64,000 bases of DNA from Paenibacillus sp. KS-LC4 (GCF_036894955.1 NZ_CP145905.1:1495501-1559500); one strand, 5' to 3'. Positions 22,684 through 31,390 are shown, counted from the first letter of the stretch. Notes: a model not told the origin generated them from the letters alone. Program-made: numbers and translations.

Positions 22684-25005
22684 ATGAAATTTACTGACGG
22701 CAACTGGATGCTGCGTGAGCAGTACAACCTTCTTGGCGCGGTACAAGCCCATGATTTTGAGCAAAAGGATGGCGTGCTTACCGCTTATGCGTCTCCGCGT
22801 CCTATTTTGTCACGTTCCAATATGTTAGATACGATGCTGCTTACGGTTCGGTTTCATTCTCCGATGCCAGGTGTTGTAGGCGTCAAGCTGATTCATCACA
22901 TGGGCGTGCGTGAGCGTGGTCCTGTATTCGAGCTGACGAAGGAAACCGGCAATTTTGTTACTATAGAAGAAACAGAAGAAGCGGCGATCCTGACAAGCGG
23001 CAGCCTTAGTGTTCATATTCGCAAAGGCCCGGAGTGGTCAGTGGATTTTTACCGCGGCTCAGAGCGCATTACCGGAAGTCAGCAGAAGTCGATGGCGTAT
23101 ATTACGGAAGGCAAGGAGAAAGCCTATATGCGCGAGGAGCTTGATCTTGGTGTGGGCGAATGGGTTTATGGGCTCGGCGAGCGTTTTACTCCTTTCGTGC
23201 GCAACGGCCAGGTCGTTGATATTTGGAATCAGGATGGCGGCACAAGCTCCGAGCAAGCGTATAAAAATATTCCCTTCTATGTAACGAATAAAGGCTACGG
23301 CGTATTCGTCAACCAACCGGATCTCGTTTCCTTTGAGATTGCGTCGGAGAAAGTGAAAAAGGTTCAATTTCATGTGTCCGGCGAATCCCTTGAATATTTC
23401 GTTATAGATGGCCCGTCGATTAAAGAGGTGCTTGGCAAATATACCGAGCTGACCGGCAAGCCTTCTTTGCCGCCGGCATGGACGTTCGGACTATGGCTGT
23501 CGACCTCTTTTACAACCAATTATGATGAAGCAACGGTGAACTCCTTCGTCGATGGCATGGAAGAGCGCGGCTTGCCGCTGCATGTATTCCACTTCGACTG
23601 TTTCTGGATGCGCGATTTCCACTGGACGGATTTCAAATGGGACGAGCGGATATTCCCGGACCCTGTCGGCATGCTGAAACGCCTGAAGAACAAGGGGCTA
23701 AAAATCTGCGTATGGATAAATCCTTACATTGCACAGCGCTCCCGTCTGTTCGAAGAGGCCAGGGAAAAGGGCTACTTGATCAAAAAACCAAATGGCGACG
23801 TATGGCAATGGGATATGTGGCAGCCTGGCATGGGCATTGTGGACTTCTCGAATCCTGCGGCCTGCGAATGGTACAAAGGCTATCTGCGTGAGCTTGTAGA
23901 TATGGGCGTCGACAGCTTTAAAACCGACTTCGGCGAGCGAATTCCGACCAATGTGGTGTACCACGACGGCTCTGACCCTGAAAAAATGCATAATTTCTAC
24001 ACCTACCAATACAATAAGGTTGTATTTGAGGTATTGGAAGAGAAGCTGGGCAAAAATGAAGCTGCGCTGTTCGCGCGTTCCGCTACCGTTGGCGGTCAAA
24101 AGTTCCCGGTTCACTGGGGCGGAGATTGCTACGCGGATTATGAGTCCATGGCTGAATCGCTGCGCGGCGGCCTGTCGCTAGGCTTGTCCGGCTTTGGCTT
24201 CTGGAGCCATGATATCGGCGGCTTTGAGAGTACTGCTCCAGCCCATGTCTTCAAGCGCTGGCTTGCGTTTGGCTTGCTTTCCAGCCACAGCCGGCTGCAT
24301 GGCAGCAGATCGTACCGGGTGCCTTGGGCGTATGACACGGAGGCGGTTGATGTTACCCGCTTCTTCACGAAGCTCAAATGTAGCCTGATGCCTTACCTGT
24401 TTAATACAGCTGCGCAAGCGGTGGAGCATGGCTTGCCGTCGATGCGTGCTATGGTGCTGGAATTCCCGGAGGACCCAACCTCCGAATTCCTTGATCGCCA
24501 GTACATGCTGGGTGATTCCATTATGGTTGCTCCTGTATTCGACGAAAACGGCTTTGTGCAATATTATTTGCCGGAAGGAAGCTGGACGCATCTGCTGACT
24601 GGAGAGATTGTAGAAGGTGGAAAATGGTTTAAGGAAACGCATGATTTCCTCTCGCTTCCATTATTCGTTCGTCCAAATTCGATCATTGCAATCGGTGCGA
24701 ATGACACGAAACCGGATTATGACTATGCGGATGGCGTAAAGCTGACGGCTTACAGCCTTGCTGATGGAGCATCGGCATCGACCACGGTTCGCGACTTGAA
24801 AGGAGCTGCCGAGCTGCTCGTTACCATGAAACGCGAAGGCAATGAAGTCTCCGTGAAAGTACAGGGCAGCGGCAAAGCGCTCAGTCTGACCCTTCATGGC
24901 ATTGGCGAAGTGGCAAAAGTCGATGGCGCGGCTTCGCTTGTGGACGGCGTTGTATCCATTGCTGCTGGCGCGAAAGAAACGGCGCTGACGATTACGTTGA
25001 AGTAA
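22684..25005 (+). CDS. yicI: Alpha-xylosidase, glycoside hydrolase family 31
   Basis: The 773-residue product matches YicI in length and plan: an N-terminal beta-sandwich, the (beta/alpha)8 barrel, then C-terminal sheets. The nucleophile is Asp415 in SFKTDFGERIP and the acid/base is Asp481 in HWGGDCYADYESM. These positions are nearly those of the E. coli enzyme (416 and 482). It removes alpha-linked xylose from xyloglucan oligosaccharides such as isoprimeverose. No signal peptide is present, so it acts inside the cell. AAAGG precedes ATG 22684. Regulation probably comes from the divergent AraC gene. Confidence 0.93.
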   Translation: MKFTDGNWMLREQYNLLGAVQAHDFEQKDGVLTAYASPRPILSRSNMLDTMLLTVRFHSPMPGVVGVKLIHHMGVRERGPVFELTKETGNFVTIEETEEAAILTSGSLSVHIRKGPEWSVDFYRGSERITGSQQKSMAYITEGKEKAYMREELDLGVGEWVYGLGERFTPFVRNGQVVDIWNQDGGTSSEQAYKNIPFYVTNKGYGVFVNQPDLVSFEIASEKVKKVQFHVSGESLEYFVIDGPSIKEVLGKYTELTGKPSLPPAWTFGLWLSTSFTTNYDEATVNSFVDGMEERGLPLHVFHFDCFWMRDFHWTDFKWDERIFPDPVGMLKRLKNKGLKICVWINPYIAQRSRLFEEAREKGYLIKKPNGDVWQWDMWQPGMGIVDFSNPAACEWYKGYLRELVDMGVDSFKTDFGERIPTNVVYHDGSDPEKMHNFYTYQYNKVVFEVLEEKLGKNEAALFARSATVGGQKFPVHWGGDCYADYESMAESLRGGLSLGLSGFGFWSHDIGGFESTAPAHVFKRWLAFGLLSSHSRLHGSRSYRVPWAYDTEAVDVTRFFTKLKCSLMPYLFNTAAQAVEHGLPSMRAMVLEFPEDPTSEFLDRQYMLGDSIMVAPVFDENGFVQYYLPEGSWTHLLTGEIVEGGKWFKETHDFLSLPLFVRPNSIIAIGANDTKPDYDYADGVKLTAYSLADGASASTTVRDLKGAAELLVTMKREGNEVSVKVQGSGKALSLTLHGIGEVAKVDGAASLVDGVVSIAAGAKETALTITLK

Positions 25006-25066
25006 ATGAAATAATGAATGAAATAAACAAACGGCATCATGCACGATGTTTATTTATAACAGACCA

Positions 25067-25116
25067 GCGCCTTGTGACGACCGGATCAACAGTCGTTGCA
25101 GGGCGTTTTTTTCCTG
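25067..25116 (+). terminator. Intrinsic terminator after yicI
   Basis: CGCCTTGTGACGAC pairs imperfectly (G-U pairs) with GTCGTTGCAGGGCG, followed by a seven-base T-run. The rest of the 254-base gap before the next gene holds only a probable promoter (TATAAT-like at about 25192). Confidence 0.65.
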
Positions 25117-25259
25117 GCGTGCAAGACTTCATGCAGCAAAATAACATATAAAAAGACTAACATGACAGCTGTTTTTTGCAGCGCTCCTTCTATATAATTT
25201 TAAATGTAAGTTACAAGACTGGAGACATTAAATTCACAATATAAAGGAGTGCGGCCAAA

Positions 25260-26030
25260 GTGGGACAAATCGGAATTGGTTTGCAATTGTATACGCTCCG
25301 TGACGCGACAGCGGAAGACTTCGAGGGGACGCTTCGCAAGGTTGCGGCAATGGGCTATGAAGGCGTGGAATTTGCGGGTTATGGCGGTATTGAAGCGGAG
25401 AAAATGCGTGATTTGCTTCAGGAGCTTGGACTGAAGGCAATCGGAAGCCATATCGGCCTGCATTTGCTGGAAAGCCAGCTGGATGAAGAAATCGCTTACT
25501 TGAAAACAATTGGCGCAAAATATGCGATTTGTCCTTATTTGCTGGATGATCAGCGCAGCGCTGAAGCTTGGGCGAAGCATTTTGTAGCTTTTGAGGAGTA
25601 TGGCAAGCGTTTCCGCGAGGCGGGAATTGATTTTGCTTATCATAACCATGATTTTGAATTTAAAGTGGAAATCGACGGCAAAGAAGTATTTGATGCGCTT
25701 TATGAGCGAATCAGCCCTGAGCTGCTAAAAGTAGAAATGGATATCGGATGGGTGCAATTTTCCGGCAAAGACCCGCTCGCATACATTGCGAAATATGCAG
25801 GACGCCTGCCTTTGCTTCATTTGAAGGACTACCGCGACAACAATGGCCAGCTGCCAATTGATACGGTAGAACTGGGCCGCGGCGACCTTCCGCTGCTTCC
25901 TATCATTAATAGCGCAGTTGAAGCGGGTGTAGAATGGCTGATCGTTGAGCAGGATACTTGTGCGAATCCGCCGATTGAAGCAGTAGCAGAAAGCATGGAC
26001 TGGCTGAAAAAGAACTTTTTGAGCGCTTAA
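25260..26030 (+). CDS. Sugar phosphate isomerase/epimerase (TIM barrel)
   Basis: The 256-residue product begins GIGLQLYTLRDATAEDFEGT, the start typical of the xylose-isomerase-like TIM barrel family. Metal ligands are visible: Glu in GVEFAG, His in YHNHDFEF, Asp in VEMDIGWV, His in PLLHLKD, and a late Glu in IVEQD. GTG 25260 follows AAAGGAGT (25243-25250). It precedes an oxidoreductase by 57 bases, and the same pair of families occurs at 2-4 kb. The sugar is not predictable. Confidence 0.85.
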   Translation: MGQIGIGLQLYTLRDATAEDFEGTLRKVAAMGYEGVEFAGYGGIEAEKMRDLLQELGLKAIGSHIGLHLLESQLDEEIAYLKTIGAKYAICPYLLDDQRSAEAWAKHFVAFEEYGKRFREAGIDFAYHNHDFEFKVEIDGKEVFDALYERISPELLKVEMDIGWVQFSGKDPLAYIAKYAGRLPLLHLKDYRDNNGQLPIDTVELGRGDLPLLPIINSAVEAGVEWLIVEQDTCANPPIEAVAESMDWLKKNFLSA

Positions 26031-26087
26031 TATACAAATTTTGCTTGACCCTATACATTAATTATTGAGAAGGCAGGGATACATTTC

Positions 26088-27107
26088 ATGAGCAAAATCA
26101 GAGTAGCAGTAGTAGGTTGCGGTTCCATCTCCAAATATCGTCACATTCCCGAATATGCAGACAATGCAAATGTAGAATTAGTTGCATTCGTTGATCCGGT
26201 TATTGAGCGTGCAGAAGGCTATGCGGAGAAGCATGGCGGCAAAGCTTTTGCAGATTATGAGACGATGCTGGCTGAAATCAAGCCGGATGCGGTTAGTGTA
26301 TGTACACCGAATGCGCTTCACGCTCCAGTAGCCATTGCAGCAGCAAACGCTGGCGCACATGTATTGGTTGAGAAGCCGATGGCAGCTACGGATGAAGAAG
26401 CGGCAGCAATGATTGAAGCGGCAGCGAAAAATGGCGTTAAGCTGATGGTTGGACATAACCAACGCTTTATGCCTCCGCATGTAAAGGCGAAGGAATTGCT
26501 GAAAACGGGCATTATCGGCAAAGTTTTGACCTTCCGTACGTCGTTTGGTCACCCAGGCCCGGATGCATGGAGCATTGACGGCGCAGAAAGCTGGTTTTTC
26601 CGCAAGCCGGAAGCGATTATGGGCGCAATGGGCGATCTTGGCGTGCACAAATCCGACCTGATCCGCTGGCTGCTGGACGATGAAGTGGCGCAAATTGCTG
26701 GCTTCGTGGGCACAGTAGACAAAGACAGCGATGTTGACGACAACGCGAACTGCATACTTCGCATGAAGAGCGGCGCGATGGGTTCGCTTGTAGCTAGCTG
26801 GACTTATTATAAAGGCGAGGACAATAGCACGATTTTGTGGGGCTCCAAAGGCGTTATGAAAATCGGTACGCACCCGGATGATCAAGTAATTATTGAACTG
26901 CGCGATGGTACAGTAGAGCGCTACAAAACAGGTGAAATCTCCACAAATGAGAAGCAGCTGTCGAGTTTCGTAATTGATAAATTCATTGATTCCATCGTTA
27001 ATGACACAACACCTGCTGTAACGGGCGAAGAGGGCCGCAAATCGCTTAAAGTTATTTTGAGCGCCTTCGAATCCCAAGCGACAGGCAAATTCATCGACAT
27101 CAACTAA
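26088..27107 (+). CDS. Gfo/Idh/MocA family oxidoreductase
   Basis: The 339-residue product has the Rossmann motif VAVVGCGSISKYRHIP near residues 5-20, the signature EKP in HVLVEKPMAATDEEA, and a C-terminal domain with MGDLGVHKSDLIRWLL, which supplies the Asp/His pair. Many family members use NAD(P) and oxidise inositols or sugars. It ends a three-gene sugar stretch after yicI and an isomerase. The terminator at 27167-27200 closes it. Confidence 0.88.
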   Translation: MSKIRVAVVGCGSISKYRHIPEYADNANVELVAFVDPVIERAEGYAEKHGGKAFADYETMLAEIKPDAVSVCTPNALHAPVAIAAANAGAHVLVEKPMAATDEEAAAMIEAAAKNGVKLMVGHNQRFMPPHVKAKELLKTGIIGKVLTFRTSFGHPGPDAWSIDGAESWFFRKPEAIMGAMGDLGVHKSDLIRWLLDDEVAQIAGFVGTVDKDSDVDDNANCILRMKSGAMGSLVASWTYYKGEDNSTILWGSKGVMKIGTHPDDQVIIELRDGTVERYKTGEISTNEKQLSSFVIDKFIDSIVNDTTPAVTGEEGRKSLKVILSAFESQATGKFIDIN

Positions 27108-27166
27108 TGATGATTCATTGATATATGGTAAGGATAACAAGCTAAGCGGGTTATCCCTACAAAAAA

Positions 27167-27200
27167 CTGCCTTCGCCGACTTATAGGGTGAAGGCTTTTA
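27167..27200 (+). terminator. Intrinsic terminator
   Basis: GCCTTCGCC pairs with GGGTGAAGGC, followed by TTTTA. It ends the yicI-side sugar genes and overlaps the far end of the intergenic element on the opposite strand. Confidence 0.7.
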
Positions 27201-27378
27201 AATTTGGTGGTGAAACGGTAAGCAAGTGGAGAGAAAGGTTTGAGCTGGAGAAGCGATAGCGTTCGTTTTTGCCTTTGCATTTCGACCGCTTGGCGATGTA
27301 ATTCATGAAATGCAAGGGCAATGACGATCGGAAGCCAAACCTTTCGCGCAGCAGTGCGACAACTCGTTTCACTAGCAT
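27200..27378 (-). repeat. Intergenic structured element, copy A
   Basis: Minus strand. The outer stem is GAAAGGTTTGG (27345-27335) with TCAAACCTTTC (27243-27233). The inner stem TTGCCcTTGCATTTC (27321-27307) pairs with GAAATGCAAaGGCAA (27283-27269), 14 pairs with one mismatch. The apical part TGAATTACATCGCCAAGCGG is close to the same part of copy B at 54361. A 65-codon frame with a plausible ribosome site is open across it. A nine-pair hairpin (27385-27412) lies just upstream. It may be an RNA, a repeat or a small gene. Confidence 0.6.
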
Positions 27379-27502
27379 ATTTAACGTCTCTCCGTCTCAA
27401 GGAGGAGAGACGCTCGGGCGCTGGTATTATTTTTTGCTTAGTATATAGTATTATAGAATAGCATATGGTAAATTAAGTTTAACAGCGAATACGTATCGTT
27501 CG

Positions 27503-27523
27503 CTATTCGACATTATCGAATAG
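27503..27523 (+). promoter_or_regulatory. Candidate PadR operator
   Basis: CTATTCGA-catta-TCGAATAG is a perfect eight-base inverted repeat 42 bases ahead of the padR start. An adjoining GCGAA/TTCGC pair (27485-27503) may be a second site. Autoregulation by PadR proteins through such palindromes is known. This site is inferred. Confidence 0.45.
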
Positions 27524-27564
27524 TGACTGCAATAGCATATCAAGGAAAGCAAGGAGCGTCGATT

Positions 27565-27885
27565 ATGAATGTGCAGTTTAAGAAAGGTGTACTGGAGCTA
27601 TGTGTTCTCGTCTTGACGTCGGAGGGAGACCGTTACGGCTATGAGCTGGCGGTGAAAATATCTTCCAAGTTCGAGGTAGCCGTAGGAAGTGTATACCCGC
27701 TCCTCAACCGTCTAACGCAGGAAGGCTACTTCTCGACTTATCTCAAGGAATCGAATGAAGGGCCGCCACGCAAATATTATCAGCTGACAGAGGCAGGCTG
27801 GCTGCATATGAGAGCGCTCATTGTGGAATGGTCGAGCTTCTCGACAGCTGTAAACGAAATTATTGAGGAAGGGATTCGACCATGA
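27565..27885 (+). CDS. PadR family transcriptional regulator
   Basis: AAGGAGCG places the start at ATG 27565, giving 106 residues. The winged helix includes KGVLELCVLVLTSEGDRYGY and the wing region VAVGSVYPLLNRLTQEGYF then PPRKYYQLTEAGW, the signature of PadR. It overlaps the DUF1700 gene by four bases (ATGA). The PadR-DUF1700-DUF4097 trio is a common firmicute arrangement, in which PadR controls its own operon, often in response to cell-envelope stress. Confidence 0.9.
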   Translation: MNVQFKKGVLELCVLVLTSEGDRYGYELAVKISSKFEVAVGSVYPLLNRLTQEGYFSTYLKESNEGPPRKYYQLTEAGWLHMRALIVEWSSFSTAVNEIIEEGIRP

Positions 27886-28445
27886 CCATGATGATGACGA
27901 AACAAAAATATATGAGCGAGCTGGAGAGACTGCTAGCCAATGTGCCGGAGCAGCAGCGGCGCGAGTGGCTGTTCGATTATTATAGTCATTTTCAACAGGC
28001 GGAGGAGCATGGGCAGAGCGAGCATGAGGCGGCCTTGGAGCTGGGTGATCCGAAGCAGATTGCGAGCGAGCTGCTGCTTGGTTATAAAGTAGAGCGGGCC
28101 GAAGTGGACAAAGGCTTCGGTAATACGACTAAGGCGGTGCTTGCAACGGTGAGCTTGGGATTTTTCAATATCGTATTTGTACTAGGGCCTTATGTGGCTG
28201 CTGTTGGCGTGCTTATTGCCCTATGGGCGACTAGCTTTGCGATTGGATTGGCAGGCGTCACAACGGTGCTGGAGAGCACGTGGAGCGGCATGTTTACACT
28301 CGCCCAGGCAGCCTCTATCGGGCTTGTCCTCATTGGATTGAGTATTTTGCTCGGTGTAGGCGTTAATGCTCTGACAAAAGGGTTTTTCGCTGCAACGGTT
28401 AAATATTTGAAGTTTAATACGAGAATCATCAGGGGGAAAAAATAA
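27882..28445 (+). CDS. DUF1700 family membrane protein (HAAS-type)
   Basis: The 187-residue protein begins with the cytoplasmic DUF1700/HAAS helix bundle (YMSELERLLANVPEQQRREW, then EHGQSEHEAALELGDPKQIA). Three to four hydrophobic segments follow between about residues 85 and 170, and a basic tail ends in RIIRGKK. Such domains link PadR-type regulators to envelope sensing. It shares overlapping codons with the genes on both sides (ATGA upstream, TAATG downstream), so the three are one operon. Confidence 0.8.
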   Translation: MTMMMTKQKYMSELERLLANVPEQQRREWLFDYYSHFQQAEEHGQSEHEAALELGDPKQIASELLLGYKVERAEVDKGFGNTTKAVLATVSLGFFNIVFVLGPYVAAVGVLIALWATSFAIGLAGVTTVLESTWSGMFTLAQAASIGLVLIGLSILLGVGVNALTKGFFAATVKYLKFNTRIIRGKK

Positions 28446-29392
28446 TGAGAAAGCTAGTGGCTGTTGCACTTATTTTAGTCGGGATCGGCTTAGCTGGTAT
28501 GATATACACCTTTAGCTGGGATGAGCTGCTGTCCTTCGGAACGAAGCCTGTGAGCCAGCAGAAGAGCGTTGATGCTGCTGGCGTAAGCAGCTTGACGGTA
28601 GAGTCAGGCTCGATGGACATTGAAGTAGTGCGTGGCAGCTCAGATCAAATTGTTGCACGAATGGAAGGACGCGTAAGCTCGAAATATTTGAACAAGGCAA
28701 AGCTCGAAGCCGAGCAGGTCGGTGATCAATTAGTTATCAAAAGCTCATATAATACGGGTTTTACTATAGGCATCAACTTTTCTTTCCTTAAGCTTATTGT
28801 TGAGCTGCCGGAGCGCAACTGGGATGAAGTGATGTTGAAAGCAAGCAGCGGCAACATCGGCGCGTCCGATATGAGCAGTCGCACTTTGGTGATGCTAACC
28901 TCTTCAGGACGCTTGAAGGGTGAGAACTTGTCTGCAAATGAGATGGAATATGAAACGACTAGTGGAGAAATTGAGCTGCTTGGTGTGACTGGGGAAAGCA
29001 TGAAGCTGGATGTCAGCTCTGGCAACATAAAGGTCAAGAACTATAAGGCAGAAACGGTCAAGTTCAATGCGACAAGCGGTGAAGCAAGCTTTATTAATGG
29101 CACGGGAGAGCTGGATGGCAAAGCGAGCAGCGGTAACATAAAAGTTGAAGTGAAAGAAATTACTCACAGCATAAAGCTCGATGTTACCTCGGGCAATATC
29201 GTCGTTGAAGCGGAGCAGCCGCCAAAGTCTGCTGAGCTTAAGCTGAAAACTTCATCTGGCAGCCAGAAGGTGGAATGGAACGAGGTTCAAGTGGAAAAAG
29301 AGGATGACCGTTCCTTTGCTGGAACAATTGGGGCTGGCTCGGCGATCTCCATAGATTTGAAAACCAGCTCGGGCAATATTGCGGTTAAATAG
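28445..29392 (+). CDS. DUF4097 family putative adhesin with membrane anchor
   Basis: The 315-residue protein has one N-terminal hydrophobic segment (ALILVGIGLAGMIYTF) and then an outside domain built from repeated short strands of the type SSGNIKV, SGSMDIEV and TSGEIEL, about a dozen in all. This is the DUF4097 beta-helix or solenoid pattern. It is the third gene of the PadR operon. Proteins of this family are thought to sit on the cell surface. No enzymatic motif is seen. Confidence 0.82.
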   Translation: MRKLVAVALILVGIGLAGMIYTFSWDELLSFGTKPVSQQKSVDAAGVSSLTVESGSMDIEVVRGSSDQIVARMEGRVSSKYLNKAKLEAEQVGDQLVIKSSYNTGFTIGINFSFLKLIVELPERNWDEVMLKASSGNIGASDMSSRTLVMLTSSGRLKGENLSANEMEYETTSGEIELLGVTGESMKLDVSSGNIKVKNYKAETVKFNATSGEASFINGTGELDGKASSGNIKVEVKEITHSIKLDVTSGNIVVEAEQPPKSAELKLKTSSGSQKVEWNEVQVEKEDDRSFAGTIGAGSAISIDLKTSSGNIAVK

Positions 29393-29419
29393 CATATGTA
29401 TAACAAGCAGTAAGCTGAA

Positions 29420-29455
29420 AGTCCCGCAAAGCCAAGCGCAGCGGGGCTTTTTTCT
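29420..29455 (+). terminator. Intrinsic terminator of the PadR operon
   Basis: AGTCCCGC pairs with GCGGGGCT (one G-U), followed by TTTTTTCTGTTTTT. It ends just before the long structured region at 29458. Confidence 0.8.
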
Positions 29456-29457
29456 GT

Positions 29458-29633
29458 TTTTTAAACGGTTTTCACTTGGGAAATGAGAGGTTTATGAGCG
29501 GATTCTAATATGGCGGAGCGTTTATTTCAAATACAGGGAGGCATAGAGCGGGAAAATTCAGTCGCGGCTGTTCTTTCAGCCGCCTTAGCAAAGTGAGCAG
29601 TTTCTCATAAACGCCTGAAAACGGTTTAAAACA
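29458..29633 (+). other. Long self-complementary intergenic region
   Basis: TTTTAAACgGTTTTCA (about 29459-29474) pairs with TGAAAACgGTTTAAAA (29616-29631) except for one G-G mismatch. GTTTATGAG (29490-29498) pairs with CTCATAAAC (29604-29612). An inner GCGGCT/AGCCGC hairpin lies at about 29564-29583. The three stems nest in one arrangement of about 175 bases ahead of the CAP-domain gene. It could be an RNA leader or an inserted repeat. No known riboswitch was recognised. Confidence 0.4.
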
Positions 29634-29758
29634 CGAGGAAATCGCTTGTTTTACCATTTTTTGAGCCGTGTAACCGTCCAAATGCCATGTTACGATAGTT
29701 TGCGTCGGGATGACCGGCACACACAAATTACACACAACTTCGAGGAGGAGATTTCATA

Positions 29759-30535
29759 ATGAAGAAGCAACCATTTAAAGTAGGTGTCGCTGCCGTTGCC
29801 GCAGCCGCATTAATCGGTGCAGGCGTAGCAGCACCATCGACGGTGGGAGCAGCACCAGTAGTGAAGGCGAACTCCAAGATTACTGCTTATAGCATAGACC
29901 AAGACTTGTTGAAGCAAATTGCGGAGCAATACGGAATTGATTTGAGCAAGATTAACTTTAACGGTATTACAATCAACTTCCCTAACACAGCAACAACAAA
30001 TACAGGAGCAACGCAGCCGAGCACAGGAACGACGAAGCCAAGCACAGGCTCAGGTTCCACTGGCAGCACGAAACCAAGCACAGGCTCTGGTACAACAGGA
30101 ACAACGAAGCCAACGACTGGAACAGGCTCTGGTTCTTCGAATACGGGAAGCGGTACAACGGTTGATCAAAGCGCTTATCAAAGCGAAGTAGTCAAAATTG
30201 TAAACCAAGAGCGTGCAAGCGCGGGTCTTCCAGCTTTGACGGTTGATGCGTTGCTTACAAAAGTTGCTGTTGCCAAAGCGAAGGATATGGCCGACAACAA
30301 ATATTTCAGCCATACCTCCCCAACCTACGGGTCGCCGTTTGATATGATGAAGAGCTTCGGTGTTAGCTACTCTTACGCTGGTGAGAACATTGCTGCCGGA
30401 CAACGCAACCCGTCCGAGGTTATGACTGCATGGATGAACAGCGCGGGCCACAAAGCAAATATTTTGAGCAAAAACTTCGGCAAAATCGGTGTTGGTTATT
30501 ACAATGGCCAATGGGTACAAGAATTTACGAACTAG
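29759..30535 (+). CDS. Secreted CAP (SCP/PR1) domain protein, YkwD-like
   Basis: GAGGAGGAG precedes ATG 29759. The 258-residue product has a signal peptide (VGVAAVAAAALIGAGVAA), a short helical part, and a Thr/Ser/Gly/Pro linker of repeated TTKPSTGSGSTG-type units (residues about 80-135). The C-terminal CAP domain follows: IVNQERASAGLPALTVDALL, YFSHTSP, YAGENIAAG, WMNSAGHKANIL and IGVGYYNGQW. The conserved His and Glu of CAP proteins are present. Function in bacteria is not settled. Relatives are found in spore coats and cell walls. Confidence 0.88.
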   Translation: MKKQPFKVGVAAVAAAALIGAGVAAPSTVGAAPVVKANSKITAYSIDQDLLKQIAEQYGIDLSKINFNGITINFPNTATTNTGATQPSTGTTKPSTGSGSTGSTKPSTGSGTTGTTKPTTGTGSGSSNTGSGTTVDQSAYQSEVVKIVNQERASAGLPALTVDALLTKVAVAKAKDMADNKYFSHTSPTYGSPFDMMKSFGVSYSYAGENIAAGQRNPSEVMTAWMNSAGHKANILSKNFGKIGVGYYNGQWVQEFTN

Positions 30536-30648
30536 AAATGAATTAAAGCGGGCAATTATAAGCTAACTCTTTCTTTCACGCCGCGCAGCTATCTAGCCCG
30601 CGCGGCTAAGTAAACAATGGACTTAATTGATTTTGGAGGATATTTGTG

Positions 30649-31320
30649 ATGAAAAAGCTTAGTATTTCGGCTGCTGCTCTCGTGCTTTCCTGCGCGCTTG
30701 CAGCAGCCCCCGCTAACGCGGCGGTTCAAACACATAAAGCGGCAGATGGCGATACATTTTGGAAGCTGTCCCAGCAGTATAAGGTTGATTTAGACAAACT
30801 GCTAGCGGCTAATCCAAAAATTAATCCGCTGAACATAATGGTAGGCATGAAATTGAATGTTCCGGTTGCGGCGGCTAATTCTAATTCAGATCGTGCGGCG
30901 AAAGTCAGCGCTCAGGCACTGCCAAAAGCGGCAGCGACGATTAAAGCGGAAAGCTTGTCTGCAAAAAGCATTATGGCAAGCGATGGCAATAGCTATACGT
31001 TCAGCAAGCAGCTGAATGTCAAAGCGACTGCTTACACAGCGGCAGCCTCGGAAAATGGAAAATGGGGCGCTGTCGATTATTTTGGAAATCCGCTTAAAGT
31101 AGGAACAGTGGCTGTAGATTCCTCGGTTATTCCGCTTGGAACGAAGCTTTATGTGACAGGCTACGATTATGATGGTTTGCCGGGTGGCGGCATGATTGCT
31201 GTAGCCAATGATATGGGTGGCGCGATTAAAGGCAATCGCATTGATATTTTTGTACCAGGAAGTACAGCTACTGCAAAAAGCTTTGGCATTCAGGATGTCA
31301 AAGTATATATAGTCAATTAG
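30649..31320 (+). CDS. Secreted LysM and 3D domain protein, cell-wall lytic enzyme type
   Basis: GGAGGA (30635-30640) fits ATG 30649 better than the adjacent GTG 30646, giving 223 residues. A signal peptide ending ANAAVQ leads to one LysM domain (HKAADGDTFWKLSQQYKVDL, then NIMVGMKLNVP). A linker and a C-terminal 3D domain follow, named for its three aspartates: AVDSSVIPLG, VANDMGGAIKGNRIDIF. The YocH-type architecture suggests a wall-bound muralytic (MltA-like) enzyme. It follows another wall protein, in the same direction. Confidence 0.85.
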   Translation: MKKLSISAAALVLSCALAAAPANAAVQTHKAADGDTFWKLSQQYKVDLDKLLAANPKINPLNIMVGMKLNVPVAAANSNSDRAAKVSAQALPKAAATIKAESLSAKSIMASDGNSYTFSKQLNVKATAYTAAASENGKWGAVDYFGNPLKVGTVAVDSSVIPLGTKLYVTGYDYDGLPGGGMIAVANDMGGAIKGNRIDIFVPGSTATAKSFGIQDVKVYIVN

Positions 31321-31390
31321 AGCATTACGTCAAAATAGGTTTGCAGCGCGATCAAATTTCACTCCGTTTCCAATAACCCTATGTCCAAGT

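Noticed and set aside
26178..27140. A 320-codon frame on the minus strand opposite the Gfo/Idh/MocA gene
   Set aside because: The plus-strand gene has a clear fold and motifs, and the minus-strand peptide is Cys/Arg/His-rich without a domain, as expected of an antisense shadow.
27457..27540. AATAGCATAT repeated near 27457, 27531 and 29388 as a regulatory motif
   Set aside because: The matches are short, A/T-rich and at unrelated positions, one of them covering a stop codon.
29669..29696. TGTAACC-17-CGAT as an ECF sigma factor promoter for the CAP-domain gene
   Set aside because: The spacing is one to two bases longer than the sigma-X and sigma-W patterns, and there is no second element in support.
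29458..29758. A c-di-AMP (ydaO-type) riboswitch ahead of the CAP-domain gene
   Set aside because: The gene type would fit, but the conserved ydaO core sequences could not be found. Only generic stems are visible.
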